The notes under the pieces: model-generated
The model's database searches: none
Told to the model about the DNA's origin: nothing
What the model saw: the letters and a program-made list of their open reading frames with translations, nothing else
Made by a program: the position numbers and the translations under genes
Part shown: piece by piece, positions 8,998 to 18,411 of the stretch
Position numbering within the stretch: position 1 is the stretch's first letter
Layout of the letters: each line of letters opens with the position of its first letter
Origin: Streptomyces sp. NRRL F-5123
GTDB taxonomy: Bacteria; Actinomycetota; Actinomycetes; Streptomycetales; Streptomycetaceae
NCBI RefSeq assembly: GCF_000721495.1
Contig: NZ_JOHY01000005.1
Coordinates: 124,001 to 188,000 of the forward strand
Length of the DNA stretch: 64,000 nucleotides
Reading direction: 5' to 3'

Positions 8998-9561
8998 TCA
9001 CGCGAGGGCGTCGCGGGCGTCCATGAGCGCGAAGCCCAGCAGGTTCAGGCCCTGCCAGCGCGCGGGGTCTGCGGCGCGCTCGTCGTCCGCCGCCAGGCCG
9101 ATGCCCCAGATCCGGTCCAACGGGCTGGCTTCGACGAGCACCCGGCCGGCGGTCGCCAGCAGGTATTCCCGCAGCTCGGGGTGCTGCCCGAACTTGTGGC
9201 GGCTGCCCGCGGCGACGAGCGCGAAGCGCTCCCGCTGCCAGACCGCCTCGTCGAAACCGCGTACTTTGCGCCCGGCGGCCTTCGCAGCGCCGGGCGACGC
9301 CGCCGCCAGGATGCGCTGCTCGGCCTCCGGATCGTCGAAGAGCCGCGCCTTGCCGGCCATCATCCAGTGCTCCGCCGTGGCATAGCGGGCGCCGTCGACG
9401 ATGAAGGGAGCGGGCCACCACTGGCTGAGGCAGCCGGGGCCCGCACTGCCGTCGCGCTGCGGACGGTGGCCCCAGAAATGCAGGTACTTCGCACGGGCGC
9501 CGCGCCCGACGCACGCGACCAGCTCGTCGACGGACCGCACGGTGGCGGGAAGAAGCGACAT
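8998..9561 (-). CDS. NADAR family protein (YbiA/DUF1768)
   Basis: A 187-residue NADAR-domain protein. This family hydrolyses the N-glycosidic bond of ADP-ribosyl or riboflavin-pathway ribosylamine intermediates. Family signatures visible are FWGHRP, LSQWWPAPFIVDGARYATAEHWMMAGKARLF, the central KVRGFDEAVWQRERFALVAAGSRHKFGQHPELREYLLAT, and the end DRIWGIGLAADD...LNLLGFALMDARD. I place the start at ATG 9561, where GGGAGG lies upstream; a TTG at 9570 is in frame but weaker. It is a single gene convergent with the amylase. Whether it acts on damaged riboflavin intermediates or on ADP-ribosylation cannot be told from sequence. Confidence 0.9.
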   Translation of the reverse strand: MSLLPATVRSVDELVACVGRGARAKYLHFWGHRPQRDGSAGPGCLSQWWPAPFIVDGARYATAEHWMMAGKARLFDDPEAEQRILAAASPGAAKAAGRKVRGFDEAVWQRERFALVAAGSRHKFGQHPELREYLLATAGRVLVEASPLDRIWGIGLAADDERAADPARWQGLNLLGFALMDARDALA

Positions 9562-9641
9562 CGGACCCAACCCCTCCCAGATGGCCGCCCCGCCCGTGTC
9601 AGGGCAGGACGAGCGGCCACGCTACCGGGGTGACGTCCGGC

Positions 9642-9824
9642 TCAGCGACCTATTTGGCGCCGGGTGACACGGCGCAGACGGCGGCGCTGCGAGGAGTCCA
9701 GCGTCAGGTACGCCGCCGCCGGGATGCCGACGATGATCAGGAAGGACACCCACCAGGGAAGGACGATGAGCAGGATCAGTCCGACCGCCACACCACCGAT
9801 GGCGACCTTCGCGCGATTCGACAT
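9642..9824 (-). CDS. Small two-helix membrane protein
   Basis: A 60-residue protein with two hydrophobic helices (VAIGGVAVGLILLIVLP and VSFLIIVGIPAAAYLTL) and a strongly basic C-terminus (RRRLRRVTRRQIGR), predicted to sit in the membrane with the basic tail inside. GGAGG lies at good spacing before the ATG. Function is unknown. It runs in the same direction as Tex and NADAR. Confidence 0.75.
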   Translation of the reverse strand: MSNRAKVAIGGVAVGLILLIVLPWWVSFLIIVGIPAAAYLTLDSSQRRRLRRVTRRQIGR

Positions 9825-9934
9825 CTGTCCCCGCCTCCGTTCACGGCGTCCGGCGGCCGGCCGCCGCTCCTTCGCACACTTACCGCCTACCCACCAGAAC
9901 GTCCGCTCGACCGTCCTGGTTCCCGGCGTTCCAG

Positions 9935-9992
9935 GCGGCGCGGCGGGCCGGGCGGACCGGGTCTGTCCGGCCCACCCGGCCCGCCGCGCCGC
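9935..9992 (-). terminator. Hairpin terminator of tex
   Basis: A perfect 18-bp GC stem (GCGGCGCGGCGGGCCGGG and its complement) with a 22-base loop containing a smaller nested hairpin. It abuts the Tex stop codon directly, with no spacer and no U-tract. Confidence 0.75.
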
Positions 9993-12389
9993 TCAGCGCC
10001 CGCCGGTCAGACCGGCCCGGCGCAGCGCGTCGGCCATGGCGCCGTTCTGCGGTGCGGGCGCGGAACCACCGCGGCGCCCACCGCCCTGCCCCTGCCCCTG
10101 CCCCTGGCGGCCGCCGCCCTGCCGTCCTCCGCCCTGCCGTGGCGCGGTGCCGCGCCGCTCACCGACGCCACCGCCCGCGGCGCGCGGCTCGTCCTCCAGC
10201 CGCAGCGTGAGCGAGATCCGCTTGCGCGGCAGGTCGATGTCCAGCACCTTGACCCGGACGATGTCCCCAGGCTTGACGACCTCGCGCGGGTCGGAGACGT
10301 ACCGGTCCGACAGCGCCGAGACATGCACCAGGCCGTCCTGGTGGACGCCGACGTCCACGAACGCGCCGAAGGCGGCCACGTTGGTCACGACGCCCTCCAG
10401 CAGCATCCCCGGCCGCAGGTCCTTCATCTCCTCCACGCCCTCCTTGAAGGCCGCGGTCTTGAACGCCGGCCGCGGGTCGCGTCCGGGCTTCTCCAGCTCG
10501 GAGAGGATGTCGGTGACGGTCGGCAGGCCGAAGGAGTCGTCCACGAAGTCCTCCGGGCGCAGCCGCCGCAGCACGGCGCCGTTGCCGATCAGCTCGGGGA
10601 CGGCGGTGCCCGCGCTCCGGCCGATCCGCCGGACCACCGGATACGCCTCGGGGTGGACGGCGGACGCGTCCAGCGGGTCCTCGCCGCCGAGGATGCGCAA
10701 GAAGCCCGCGCACTGCTCGTACGCCTTCGGGCCGAGCCTGGCGACGTCCTTGAGGGCCTTGCGGCTGCGGAAGGGGCCGTTGGTGTCGCGGTGGGCGACG
10801 ATGTTGGCGGCCAGGCCCTCGGTGATGCCCGAGACGCGGCGCAGCAGCGGCACCGACGCGGTGTTGACGTCCACGCCGACACCGTTCACGCAGTCCTCGA
10901 CCACCGCGTCCAGCGAGCGCGACAGCTTCACCTCGGAGAGGTCGTGCTGGTACTGGCCGACGCCGATGGACCGCGGGTCGATCTTGACCAGCTCCGCCAG
11001 CGGGTCCTGGAGGCGCCGGGCGATGGACACCGCGCCGCGCAGCGACACGTCCATGCCGGGCAGCTCGGCGGACGCGTAGGCGGAAGCGGAGTAGACCGAC
11101 GCGCCGGCCTCCGAGACGACGGCCTTGGTGAGCTTCAGCTCCGGGTGGCCCTTGATGAGGTCGCCCGCCAGCTTGTCGGTCTCGCGGGAGGCGGTGCCGT
11201 TGCCGATGGCGATCAGGTCGACGCTGTGCGCGGCGGCGAGCCTGGCCAGCGTGGCGAGGGATTCGTCCCAGCGGTTGCGCGGGGCGTGCGGGTAGATGGT
11301 GTCGGTCGCGACGACCTTGCCGGTGGCGTCCACGACGGCGACCTTGACGCCGGTGCGCAGGCCCGGGTCCAGGCCCATCGTGGCGCGGGTGCCGGCCGGC
11401 GCGGCGAGCAGCAGGTCGCGCAGGTTCGCGGCGAAGACCCGCACCGCCTCGTCCTCGGCCTCCTGGCGCAGTTGCACGCGCAGGTCGATGCCGAGCCGGA
11501 CGAGCATGCGGGTGCGCCAGGCCCAGCGGACGGTGTCCAGCATCCAGCGGTCGCCGGGGCGGCCCCGGTCGGCGACGCCGAAGTGCTGGGCGATGCGCCG
11601 CTCGAAGCTGCTGGGGCCCTCGACGGGCTCCTCCGGCTCCAGGGTGAGGTCGAGGACCTCCTCCTTCTCGCCGCGCAGCATGGCCAGGACGCGGTGCGAG
11701 GGCAGCTTGCCGAAGGGCTCGGCGAAGTCGAAGTAGTCGGCGAACTTCGCGCCTGCCTCCTCCTTGCCCTCGCGCACCTTGGCGACCAGCCGGCCACGGC
11801 TCCACATCCGGGCGCGCAACTCGCCGACCAGGTCGGCGTCCTCGGAGAAGCGCTCGGTGAGGATGGCGCGGGCGCCCTCCAGCGCTGCCGCGGCGTCGTC
11901 CACGCCCTTCTCTGCGTCGGCGTACGGTGCCGCGGCCGCCTGCGGGTCCAGCCCCGGGTCGGCGAGCAGCGCGTCGGCGAGCGGTTCCAGCCCCGCCTCG
12001 CGGGCGATCTGGGCCTTGGTGCGCCGCTTGGGCTTGTACGGCAGGTAGATGTCCTCCAGCCGCGCCTTGGAGTCGGCCGCCATGATCTGCTCGCGCAGGG
12101 CGTCGTCGAGCTTGCCCTGTGAGTCGATGGACTCCAGCACCGCGGCGCGCCGCTCGTCCAGCTCGCGCAGATACCGCAGGCGCTCCTCCAGGTTGCGCAG
12201 CTGCTCGTCGTCGAGGGTGCCGGTGGCCTCCTTGCGGTAGCGCGCGATGAACGGCACCGTGGCCCCGCCGTCGAGCAGATCGACGGCCGCCCGTACCTGA
12301 CCTTCGCGTACGCCCAGCTCCTCGGCGATCCTGCGTTCGACCGAAACGTTGCCGCTGATGATGGTGCTCCTCAGACCTGGCCAAGACAC
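9993..12389 (-). CDS. tex: Tex family RNA-binding transcription accessory protein (S1 domain)
   Basis: About 798 residues with the standard Tex order: N-terminal helical HTH region (VERRIAEELGVREGQVRAAVDLLDGGATVPFIARYRKEATGTL), YqgF-like RNase H fold (TMGLDPGLRTGVKVAVVD), HhH pair (VEDCVNGVGVDVNTASVPLLRRVSGI), and C-terminal S1 domain (LRPGMLLEGVVTNVAAFGAFVDVGVHQDGLVHVS). A Gly/Gln/Arg-rich tail follows (GGGRQGGGRQGQGQGQGGG). It binds nucleic acid and acts in transcription. The start is awkward: no ATG fits, GTG 12389 is the nearest standard codon, and a good AGGAG sits 4 bases before two ATC codons at 12362-12357. Protein sequence is confident, start is not. Confidence 0.92.
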   Translation of the reverse strand: MSWPGLRSTIISGNVSVERRIAEELGVREGQVRAAVDLLDGGATVPFIARYRKEATGTLDDEQLRNLEERLRYLRELDERRAAVLESIDSQGKLDDALREQIMAADSKARLEDIYLPYKPKRRTKAQIAREAGLEPLADALLADPGLDPQAAAAPYADAEKGVDDAAAALEGARAILTERFSEDADLVGELRARMWSRGRLVAKVREGKEEAGAKFADYFDFAEPFGKLPSHRVLAMLRGEKEEVLDLTLEPEEPVEGPSSFERRIAQHFGVADRGRPGDRWMLDTVRWAWRTRMLVRLGIDLRVQLRQEAEDEAVRVFAANLRDLLLAAPAGTRATMGLDPGLRTGVKVAVVDATGKVVATDTIYPHAPRNRWDESLATLARLAAAHSVDLIAIGNGTASRETDKLAGDLIKGHPELKLTKAVVSEAGASVYSASAYASAELPGMDVSLRGAVSIARRLQDPLAELVKIDPRSIGVGQYQHDLSEVKLSRSLDAVVEDCVNGVGVDVNTASVPLLRRVSGITEGLAANIVAHRDTNGPFRSRKALKDVARLGPKAYEQCAGFLRILGGEDPLDASAVHPEAYPVVRRIGRSAGTAVPELIGNGAVLRRLRPEDFVDDSFGLPTVTDILSELEKPGRDPRPAFKTAAFKEGVEEMKDLRPGMLLEGVVTNVAAFGAFVDVGVHQDGLVHVSALSDRYVSDPREVVKPGDIVRVKVLDIDLPRKRISLTLRLEDEPRAAGGGVGERRGTAPRQGGGRQGGGRQGQGQGQGGGRRGGSAPAPQNGAMADALRRAGLTGGR

Positions 12390-12743
12390 CTGCCGCTTGG
12401 CGGTTGTCCAGCATCGTAGACGCCGCCGGGCGGCGGCACCCGGCAAGGCGCCGCGGGCGGGTACGCGTCATCGGAAGTGCCGGAGCGGTCCTCGCCGAGT
12501 CGCCGGGATGGGACACTGGCCCGGGCGCGGCCGCCGCGAAGCGGCCGGGCAGAGATCGTCCGTGGCCAATACGGTCCCCTCACGGTTCTCCGGGGTGGGG
12601 ATATCCCCCGCGTTCCGGGGGGACTGGCACCCCGGCAAGCCGGGTGATGGCGCCATGGTCCGCGGCGGGCGGTGGTTCGTAGCGTCGCCGTACGGCCCGT
12701 CCGGGCCGTAGGACAGACACCGCCCATCACCGAGGAGCGCCCC
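12390..12743. other. Intergenic region between tex and desaturase
   Basis: No convincing gene. It must hold the divergent tex and desaturase promoters. The one visible element is a GC-flanked perfect palindrome GGGGATATCCCC at 12597-12608, about 140 bases before the desaturase start. It could be an operator but matches nothing I recognise. Confidence 0.4.
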
Positions 12744-13787
12744 ATGGCGATCGTCCTGACCACTCTCGAACCGACCGAGCGGGCCCCCGGCGGTGAGGCC
12801 AGCGAGTTCGCCCCGCTGCTGCGGACGGTGCGCGAGGCCGGGCTGCTGCGCCGGCGGCGCGGGCACTACGCGGTGTCGATCGCGGTGAACCTGCTGGCAA
12901 TGGCCGCGGTCTGGACGGCGGTTGCCGTGGTCGGTGGCACCGGGTCGTGGTGGGTGCTGGCGCTGGCGCTGCCGGCGGCGGTGTTCTCCTCGCGCAGCGG
13001 CTTCACCGGGCACGACGCCGGGCACCAGCAGATAGCGGCGGACCGCCGCGCCAACCGGCTCATCGCGCTCTTCCACGGCAATCTGCTGCTGGGAATGGGC
13101 GCCGCGTGGTGGAGCGACAAGCACAACCGGCACCATGCCAACCCCAACCACATCGGCAAGGACCCGGACGTGGAGGTGGGCGCCCTGGTGTGGACGCGGG
13201 CGCAGGCGGTGGAACGGCAGGGCTTCGCCCGGTTCCTGACGAAGCACCAGGCGCGGCTGTTCTTCCCGATGCTGCTGCTGGAAGGCCTCGCGCTGAAGGT
13301 GGCGAGCTTCCAGGACCTGCGGCGTCTGGACCGCCGGGAGCGGTTCGTGGAGGGCTCGCTGCTGGTCGCCCACCTGGCGGGCTACACGGCGCTGCTGCTG
13401 ACCCTGCTGCCCTGGCCGCAGGCGGTGGCCTTCGCCGCGCTGCACCACGCCCTCTTCGGGCTGCACCTGGGGTGCGCGTTCGCCCCCAACCACAAGGGCA
13501 TGGAGATGCCCGAGCCGGGCGCCCGCTGGGGGCATCTGCGCCGCCAGGTACTGACCTCGCGCAACGTACGAGGCAATCCGGTGCTGGACTTCCTGCTCGG
13601 CGGGCTCAACTACCAGATCGAGCACCACCTCTTCCCGAGCATGCCGCGCCCGCACCTGCGGCTCGCCCGCCCGCTGGTGCGCGCCCACTGCGAGCGGGTC
13701 GGCGTGCGCTACACCGAGACCGGGCTGCTGGACTCCTACGCCCAGGCGCTCGGCCACATGCACTCGGTGGGCGAGCCGCTGCGCTGA
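12744..13787 (+). CDS. Membrane fatty acid desaturase (acyl-CoA/acyl-lipid type)
   Basis: A 347-residue integral-membrane di-iron desaturase. The three histidine boxes are present: HDAGH (90-94), HNRHH (127-131) and QIEHH (291-295), with FP following the last as in the front-end/acyl-lipid class. Hydrophobic segments lie at about 43-85, 105-122, 175-190 and 205-235. GAGGAG precedes the ATG by 6 bases. It should introduce a cis double bond into membrane acyl chains using ferredoxin or another electron donor. No reductase or ferredoxin gene is adjacent, so electrons come from elsewhere. Confidence 0.92.
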   Translation: MAIVLTTLEPTERAPGGEASEFAPLLRTVREAGLLRRRRGHYAVSIAVNLLAMAAVWTAVAVVGGTGSWWVLALALPAAVFSSRSGFTGHDAGHQQIAADRRANRLIALFHGNLLLGMGAAWWSDKHNRHHANPNHIGKDPDVEVGALVWTRAQAVERQGFARFLTKHQARLFFPMLLLEGLALKVASFQDLRRLDRRERFVEGSLLVAHLAGYTALLLTLLPWPQAVAFAALHHALFGLHLGCAFAPNHKGMEMPEPGARWGHLRRQVLTSRNVRGNPVLDFLLGGLNYQIEHHLFPSMPRPHLRLARPLVRAHCERVGVRYTETGLLDSYAQALGHMHSVGEPLR

Positions 13788-13809
13788 ACCGCGAAGGAGG
13801 CGGGCCCGC

Positions 13810-15234
13810 TCACAGCCGGGCGGGCTTGGCCGTGCCGAAGAGCCAGGTCGCGAACAGCGGGGTCAGGTCGCGGCCGGTGAGCCGGGCGCAATATGCCGTG
13901 AAATCGGCGGTGGACGCGTTGCCGTGGGAATGTACCGCGGCCCAGCCGCGCAGCAGGCGGTCGAACGTGGTGCCGCCGAGCGCCTGGTGCAGTTCGTAGA
14001 GCACCAGCGCGCCGCGGGCGTAGACCGGCTGGGCCGACACGTCGGCGGCCTCGGGCGGCGCGGCGGGCGGGAAGGACCATGTGGCGGGGTCGGCGAACGC
14101 CTCGGCGGCGCTCCGGGAGAGGGGCACGCCGGCGTCGTGCTCCTGCCACATCCACTCGGTCCAGGTGGCGAAACCCTCGTTGAGCCACATGTCCTGCCAG
14201 CTGCGCGGGGTGACGGAGTCGCCGAACCACTGGTGCGACAACTCGTGCACCAGGGTCGTGACGTCGACCGCGGGCCCGTCGCCGTCACCGGGGAAGACGG
14301 GACGGTTCTGCGTCTCCAGCGCGTAGCCGACCGCACCGCGGGGCAGGTGGTCGACGATCGCGCCGGACGAGGCGAACGGGTAGGGGCCGAACCGGCCGGT
14401 CTCCCAGTCCAGGATCTCCGGCAGCCGGGCCAGCGCGGCGGTGGTCGTGGCGTCCGCCGCACGCGGGTCGACGGCCGTGTAGAGGGGGACCCCGCCGGGC
14501 GTGCGGGAGCGGCTGACGGTGTAGTGCCCGATGCCGACGGTGGCCAGGTACGTGGCCATGGGCGCGGTGCTGCGCCAGTGGAAGGCGGTACGGCCGCCCG
14601 CCGTGCGGGTGCCCGCGAGCTCGCCGTTGGAGACGACGGTCAGACCGGTCGGCACGGACACGGTGAGATCGAAGGCCGCCTTGTCGGAGGGGTGGTCGTT
14701 GCCGGGGAACCACCCCATGGAGCCGACCGGTTCGCCGAGCGCCAGAGCGCCGTCGTCGGTGCGGAACCAGCCCTCGTGCGAGCCGTCGGGGTCCGTGACC
14801 AGGCGCGGCACGCCGGCGTACGCGACGGTGACGTCGAAGTGCGAACCCCGGCGCAATGCACCGGCCGGGCGCACGGTCAGCTCGGTGCCGGAGCGGGTGG
14901 TGCGGGCGGTGCGCCCGTCCACGCTCACCCGGCTCACGGCCAGGCCCGCGAGGTCGAGGTTCAGCCGCGTGAGGTCCTGCGTCGCGGTGGCACTGACCAC
15001 GGCGGTACCGGACAGCCGGCCGGTCCCGGGGTCGTAGGACAGCTCGAGACCGTAGTGCGCCACGTCGTAGCCGCCGTTGCCCGCGCCGGGGAAGAGCCGG
15101 TCGCCGAGCCCCGTGGCGCCTGCCGTGGGTTCCGGGGAGCCGCCGCCGGAGCAGGACGTCGGGCAGGCCAGCAGCGCGGCCGCCAGGCAGCCGGCGGCGA
15201 AGCGCGGGGCGCGGGCGGTACGGGGTCGGGGCAC
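13810..15234 (-). CDS. M1 family metallopeptidase, probable lipoprotein
   Basis: A 474-residue exported zinc aminopeptidase-type enzyme. The N-terminus has a Tat/Sec-like basic region, a hydrophobic core and LLAC at residue 24, a possible lipobox. The zinc motif is HELSH (H330, E331, H334), with E353 in NEGFATW completing the HExxH-18-E signature. The usual GxMEN exopeptidase motif is replaced by GYALETQN, seen in some bacterial M1 proteins. An all-beta N-terminal domain (GNGGYDVAHYGLELSYDPGTGRLSG) is complete. At 474 residues it lacks the C-terminal helical domain of full M1 enzymes. It is divergent from the MerR gene. Confidence 0.9.
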   Translation of the reverse strand: MPRPRTARAPRFAAGCLAAALLACPTSCSGGGSPEPTAGATGLGDRLFPGAGNGGYDVAHYGLELSYDPGTGRLSGTAVVSATATQDLTRLNLDLAGLAVSRVSVDGRTARTTRSGTELTVRPAGALRRGSHFDVTVAYAGVPRLVTDPDGSHEGWFRTDDGALALGEPVGSMGWFPGNDHPSDKAAFDLTVSVPTGLTVVSNGELAGTRTAGGRTAFHWRSTAPMATYLATVGIGHYTVSRSRTPGGVPLYTAVDPRAADATTTAALARLPEILDWETGRFGPYPFASSGAIVDHLPRGAVGYALETQNRPVFPGDGDGPAVDVTTLVHELSHQWFGDSVTPRSWQDMWLNEGFATWTEWMWQEHDAGVPLSRSAAEAFADPATWSFPPAAPPEAADVSAQPVYARGALVLYELHQALGGTTFDRLLRGWAAVHSHGNASTADFTAYCARLTGRDLTPLFATWLFGTAKPARL

Positions 15235-15396
15235 GCAGGTCAGCGTACGAGGCGCGGCCCGGCGGCAGGCGGCCGCGGGGCGGGGTGGCGTACGGGCCCG
15301 GGCCTGGACGGGGCCGCGGCGCGGACCAGGGCGGAGTCCGTGCGGGGACCTGACGGGCGCCTTTCACGGGGGCGGCGGCGCGGCAATACTGATGCG

Positions 15397-16155
15397 GTGC
15401 CGCAGACCGCCCTGACCGTCGACGAGCTGGCCGCCCGTGCCGGGGTGACCGTCCGCACCGTCCGCTTCTACAGCGCTCGCGGCCTGCTGCCGCCGCCGGA
15501 GATCGGCCCGCGCCGAGTGGGGCGGTACGGGCCCGGGCACCTGTCCCGGCTGGCGCTGATCGGCGAGTTGCGGCAGCAGGGCCTGACGCTCGCGGCGGTC
15601 GAGCGCTATCTGGCGCAACTGCCGGCCGGTGTCGGCGAGCACGATCTGGCGATCCACCGGGCGCTCGTGGCGTCCTGGCTGCCGGAGGGCAGCGCGCGGC
15701 TGGACCGCGGCGAGCTGGAGCGGCGGGCGGGCCGCCCGCTCGGCGAGGCGGACGTGGCACGGCTGGTGGCGATGACGGTGCTGGAGCGCACCGCGGACCC
15801 GGGCGTCTTCGTCGCCGACCCGGGCGTCCTGCACCTGGGGCTGCGGCTGCTGGACACGCCCGTCCCGCTGGATGCCATCGTCGCGGCCCGGGAGGCGCTC
15901 CAGGAGCACGCACGCGCGGCGGCCGGCGCGATCAGCCGGATCTTCCGCGAGACGGTGGGCGGGCCGGGCCGGGAGACAGGCCCGGATCCCGCGGCGCGGT
16001 CGCTGTCGGCGCAGATGCAGCCGCTGGTCGTGCAGGCGCTCGTGACGGCCTTCCAGCGGTCGCTGAAGGAGCAGCTGTGGGCCGGCCGGCTCGCACCAGC
16101 CACCGAGGACGCCCAGGACGCCCGGAGCGCCGCAGAACGCGCCGGGCGGCCCTGA
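15397..16155 (+). CDS. MerR family transcriptional regulator
   Basis: A 252-residue regulator. The N-terminal winged helix reads LTVDELAARAGVTVRTVRFYSARGLLPPPE, followed by GRYGPGHLSRLALIGELRQQGLTLAAVERYLAQL, both diagnostic of MerR proteins. The effector part (residues 80-250) is helical and lacks obvious metal-binding cysteines, so it probably senses an organic ligand or a protein. The start is GTG 15397; the ATG at 15392 is out of frame. It sits 163 bases from the divergent M1 peptidase gene and may regulate that interval. Confidence 0.9.
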   Translation: MPQTALTVDELAARAGVTVRTVRFYSARGLLPPPEIGPRRVGRYGPGHLSRLALIGELRQQGLTLAAVERYLAQLPAGVGEHDLAIHRALVASWLPEGSARLDRGELERRAGRPLGEADVARLVAMTVLERTADPGVFVADPGVLHLGLRLLDTPVPLDAIVAAREALQEHARAAAGAISRIFRETVGGPGRETGPDPAARSLSAQMQPLVVQALVTAFQRSLKEQLWAGRLAPATEDAQDARSAAERAGRP

Positions 16156-16186
16156 GCGGCCGCTCCGGCGCGATCTGCGGCGCGGA

Positions 16187-18370
16187 TCAGCGCGTCCGGG
16201 CGCCGTCGGTGAACGTCCCGCCGCGCTCGGCCGTGGTGACCAGCAGCGCGGGCGGGGTGAAGCGCTCGCCGTAGGCGGCGGCCAGCTCGCGCGCGCGGGC
16301 GGTGAAGCCGGCCACGCCGCCCGGGTAGCCGTTGATGTACTGCAGGACGCCGCCGGTCCAGGCGGGGAAGCCGATGCCGAGCACCGAGCCGATGTTGGCG
16401 TCGGCGACCGAGGTGAGCACGCCCTCCTCCAGCAGCCGCACGCTGTCCAGCGACTCGGCGAAGAGCATCCGCTCCTTGAGGTCCTCCAGCGGGATCTGCG
16501 CGCCGGGCTTCCCGAAGTGCTCGGCCAGGCCCGGCCAGAGCCCGGTTCTGCGGCCGTCCGCGTAGTCGTAGAAGCCCGCGCCGCCGCTGCGGCCCGTGCG
16601 GCCGAAGTCGTCGACCATGCGGTCGATGACCGCCTCGGCGGGGTGCGGGGTCCAGACGCCGCCGGCCTCCTCGACCGCGGCGCGGGTCTCGCGGCTGATC
16701 CGGACGAAGAGCGTCAGGGTCAGCTCGTCCAGCAGCGACAGCACCTTGGCCGGGTAGCCGGCCTGCGCCGCGGCCTGCTCGACGGACGCGGCGGGGACGC
16801 CCTCGGCGAGCATCGCGACGCCCTCGTTGATGAAGTGGCTGATCACCCGGGAGGTGAAGAAGCCGCGCGAGTCGTTGACGACGATGGGCGTCTTGCGGAT
16901 CTGCCGCACCAGGTCGAAGGCGCGGGCCAGCGCCTCGTCGCCGGTCTGCGCGCCCTTGATGATCTCCACCAGCGGCATCTTGTCGACCGGCGAGAAGAAG
17001 TGCAGCCCGATGAAGTCGGCGCGGCGCTCCACGCCTTCCGCGAGCCGGCTGATCGGCAGCGTGGAGGTGTTGGAGCACAGCAGCGCGTCGGGCGCGACGA
17101 TGTGCTGGACCTCCTGGAAGACCTTGTGCTTGAGGGCTGCGTCCTCGAAGACCGCCTCGATGACGGCGTCGCAGCCGGCCAGGTCGGCGGGCTCCGCGGT
17201 CGGGGTGATGCGGGCGAGGAGCGCGTCGCGCTTCTCCGGCGTGGTGCGCCCCTTGGCGAGGGCCTTGTCCAGCAGCCGTTCGGAGTAGACCTTGCCGCGG
17301 GTGGCCGCCTCGGGGGTGACGTCCTTGAGGACGACGTCGATGCCCGCCCGGGCGCAGGCGTACGCGATGCCGGCGCCCATCATGCCGGCGCCGAGGACGG
17401 CGACCCTGGTGACCGGGCGCGCGGGGACGCCGGCCGGGCGGCCCGCGCCGGAGTTGACGGCCTGCATGTCGAAGAAGAAGGCCTGGATCATGTACTTCGA
17501 CGTCGGGCCGCAGGCGAGTTCGGTGAAGTAGCGGGCCTCGATGAGCTGTGCGGTGTCGATGTCGACCTGGGAGCCCTCGACGGCGGCGGCGAGGATGTTG
17601 CGCGGCGCCGGGTAGGGGGCGCCCGCGAGCTGCTTGCGCAGGTTGGCCGGGAAGGCGGGCAGGTTGGCGGCGAAGGCGGGGCTCTTGGGGGTGCCGCCGG
17701 GGATCTTGTAGCCGGGCTCGTCCCAGGGTTGCCGGGCCTGCGGGTGGGTGTCGACGTACGCGCGGGCCGCGGCGAGCAGCGCGTCGCGGTCGGCGGCGAC
17801 CTCGTGGATCAGGCCCGCGGCGAGGGCGCGCGGCGCCGAGTACTGGGTGCCCTGGAGCAGCACTTTGAGGAGCGCGTCGGCGATGCCGAGCAGGCGCACG
17901 GTCCTGACGACCCCGCCGCCTCCGGGCAGCAGGCCGAGGGTGACCTCGGGCAGGCCGATCTTCGTGCCGGGCGAGTCGAGGGCGACGCGGTGGTGGCAGG
18001 CCAGCGCGATCTCGTAACCGCCGCCGAGCGCGGCGCCGTTGATCGCGGCGACGACGGGCTTGCCGAGGGTCTCCAGGCGCCGCAGCGCGCGCTTGACGCG
18101 CATGCTGCCGGCGAGGACGTCGGCGGCGTCGTCCGGGGTGGCGCGGATCAGGTCACGCAGGTCGCCGCCCGCGAAGAAGGTCTTCTTCGCGGAGGTGACG
18201 ACGACCCCGCGGATGCCTTCGGCCTCGGCTTCGAGGCGGTCGACGACCGCGTCGAGGGAGGCGGCGAACGCGGCGTTCATCGTGTTGGCCGATTGCGCCG
18301 GGTCGTCCAGGACGAGGGTGACGACGCCGTCCGCGTCCTGCTCCCAGCGGATGGTGGTGGGCTCGCTCAT
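16187..18370 (-). CDS. fadB: Trifunctional-type beta-oxidation enzyme: enoyl-CoA hydratase / 3-hydroxyacyl-CoA dehydrogenase
   Basis: A 727-residue FadB/FadJ-type fusion. Residues 1 to about 190 are crotonase-fold hydratase (TSAKKTFFAGGDLRDLI; oxyanion-hole INGAALGGGYEIALACHHRVA; GLPEVTLGLLPGGGG). From about 325 comes the NAD-binding dehydrogenase (VAVLGAGMMGAGIAYACARAG), then SNTSTLPISRLAE, GLHFFSPVDKMPLVEII and the C-terminal dimerisation domain (VNDSRGFFTSRV). It hydrates enoyl-CoA and oxidises the 3-hydroxy product with NAD+. It lies 41 bases after the thiolase gene in the same direction, so the three-gene set forms a beta-oxidation operon. Confidence 0.94.
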   Translation of the reverse strand: MSEPTTIRWEQDADGVVTLVLDDPAQSANTMNAAFAASLDAVVDRLEAEAEGIRGVVVTSAKKTFFAGGDLRDLIRATPDDAADVLAGSMRVKRALRRLETLGKPVVAAINGAALGGGYEIALACHHRVALDSPGTKIGLPEVTLGLLPGGGGVVRTVRLLGIADALLKVLLQGTQYSAPRALAAGLIHEVAADRDALLAAARAYVDTHPQARQPWDEPGYKIPGGTPKSPAFAANLPAFPANLRKQLAGAPYPAPRNILAAAVEGSQVDIDTAQLIEARYFTELACGPTSKYMIQAFFFDMQAVNSGAGRPAGVPARPVTRVAVLGAGMMGAGIAYACARAGIDVVLKDVTPEAATRGKVYSERLLDKALAKGRTTPEKRDALLARITPTAEPADLAGCDAVIEAVFEDAALKHKVFQEVQHIVAPDALLCSNTSTLPISRLAEGVERRADFIGLHFFSPVDKMPLVEIIKGAQTGDEALARAFDLVRQIRKTPIVVNDSRGFFTSRVISHFINEGVAMLAEGVPAASVEQAAAQAGYPAKVLSLLDELTLTLFVRISRETRAAVEEAGGVWTPHPAEAVIDRMVDDFGRTGRSGGAGFYDYADGRRTGLWPGLAEHFGKPGAQIPLEDLKERMLFAESLDSVRLLEEGVLTSVADANIGSVLGIGFPAWTGGVLQYINGYPGGVAGFTARARELAAAYGERFTPPALLVTTAERGGTFTDGARTR

Positions 18371-18411
18371 GTCGGGTGGCTCCGTAGCGGCGGGGTGGGG
18401 GCGGGGGCGGG

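Noticed and set aside
13924..15396. Long plus-strand frame upstream of the MerR start
   Set aside because: It is opposite the M1 peptidase, Gly/Arg-rich and without homology; MerR begins at GTG 15397.
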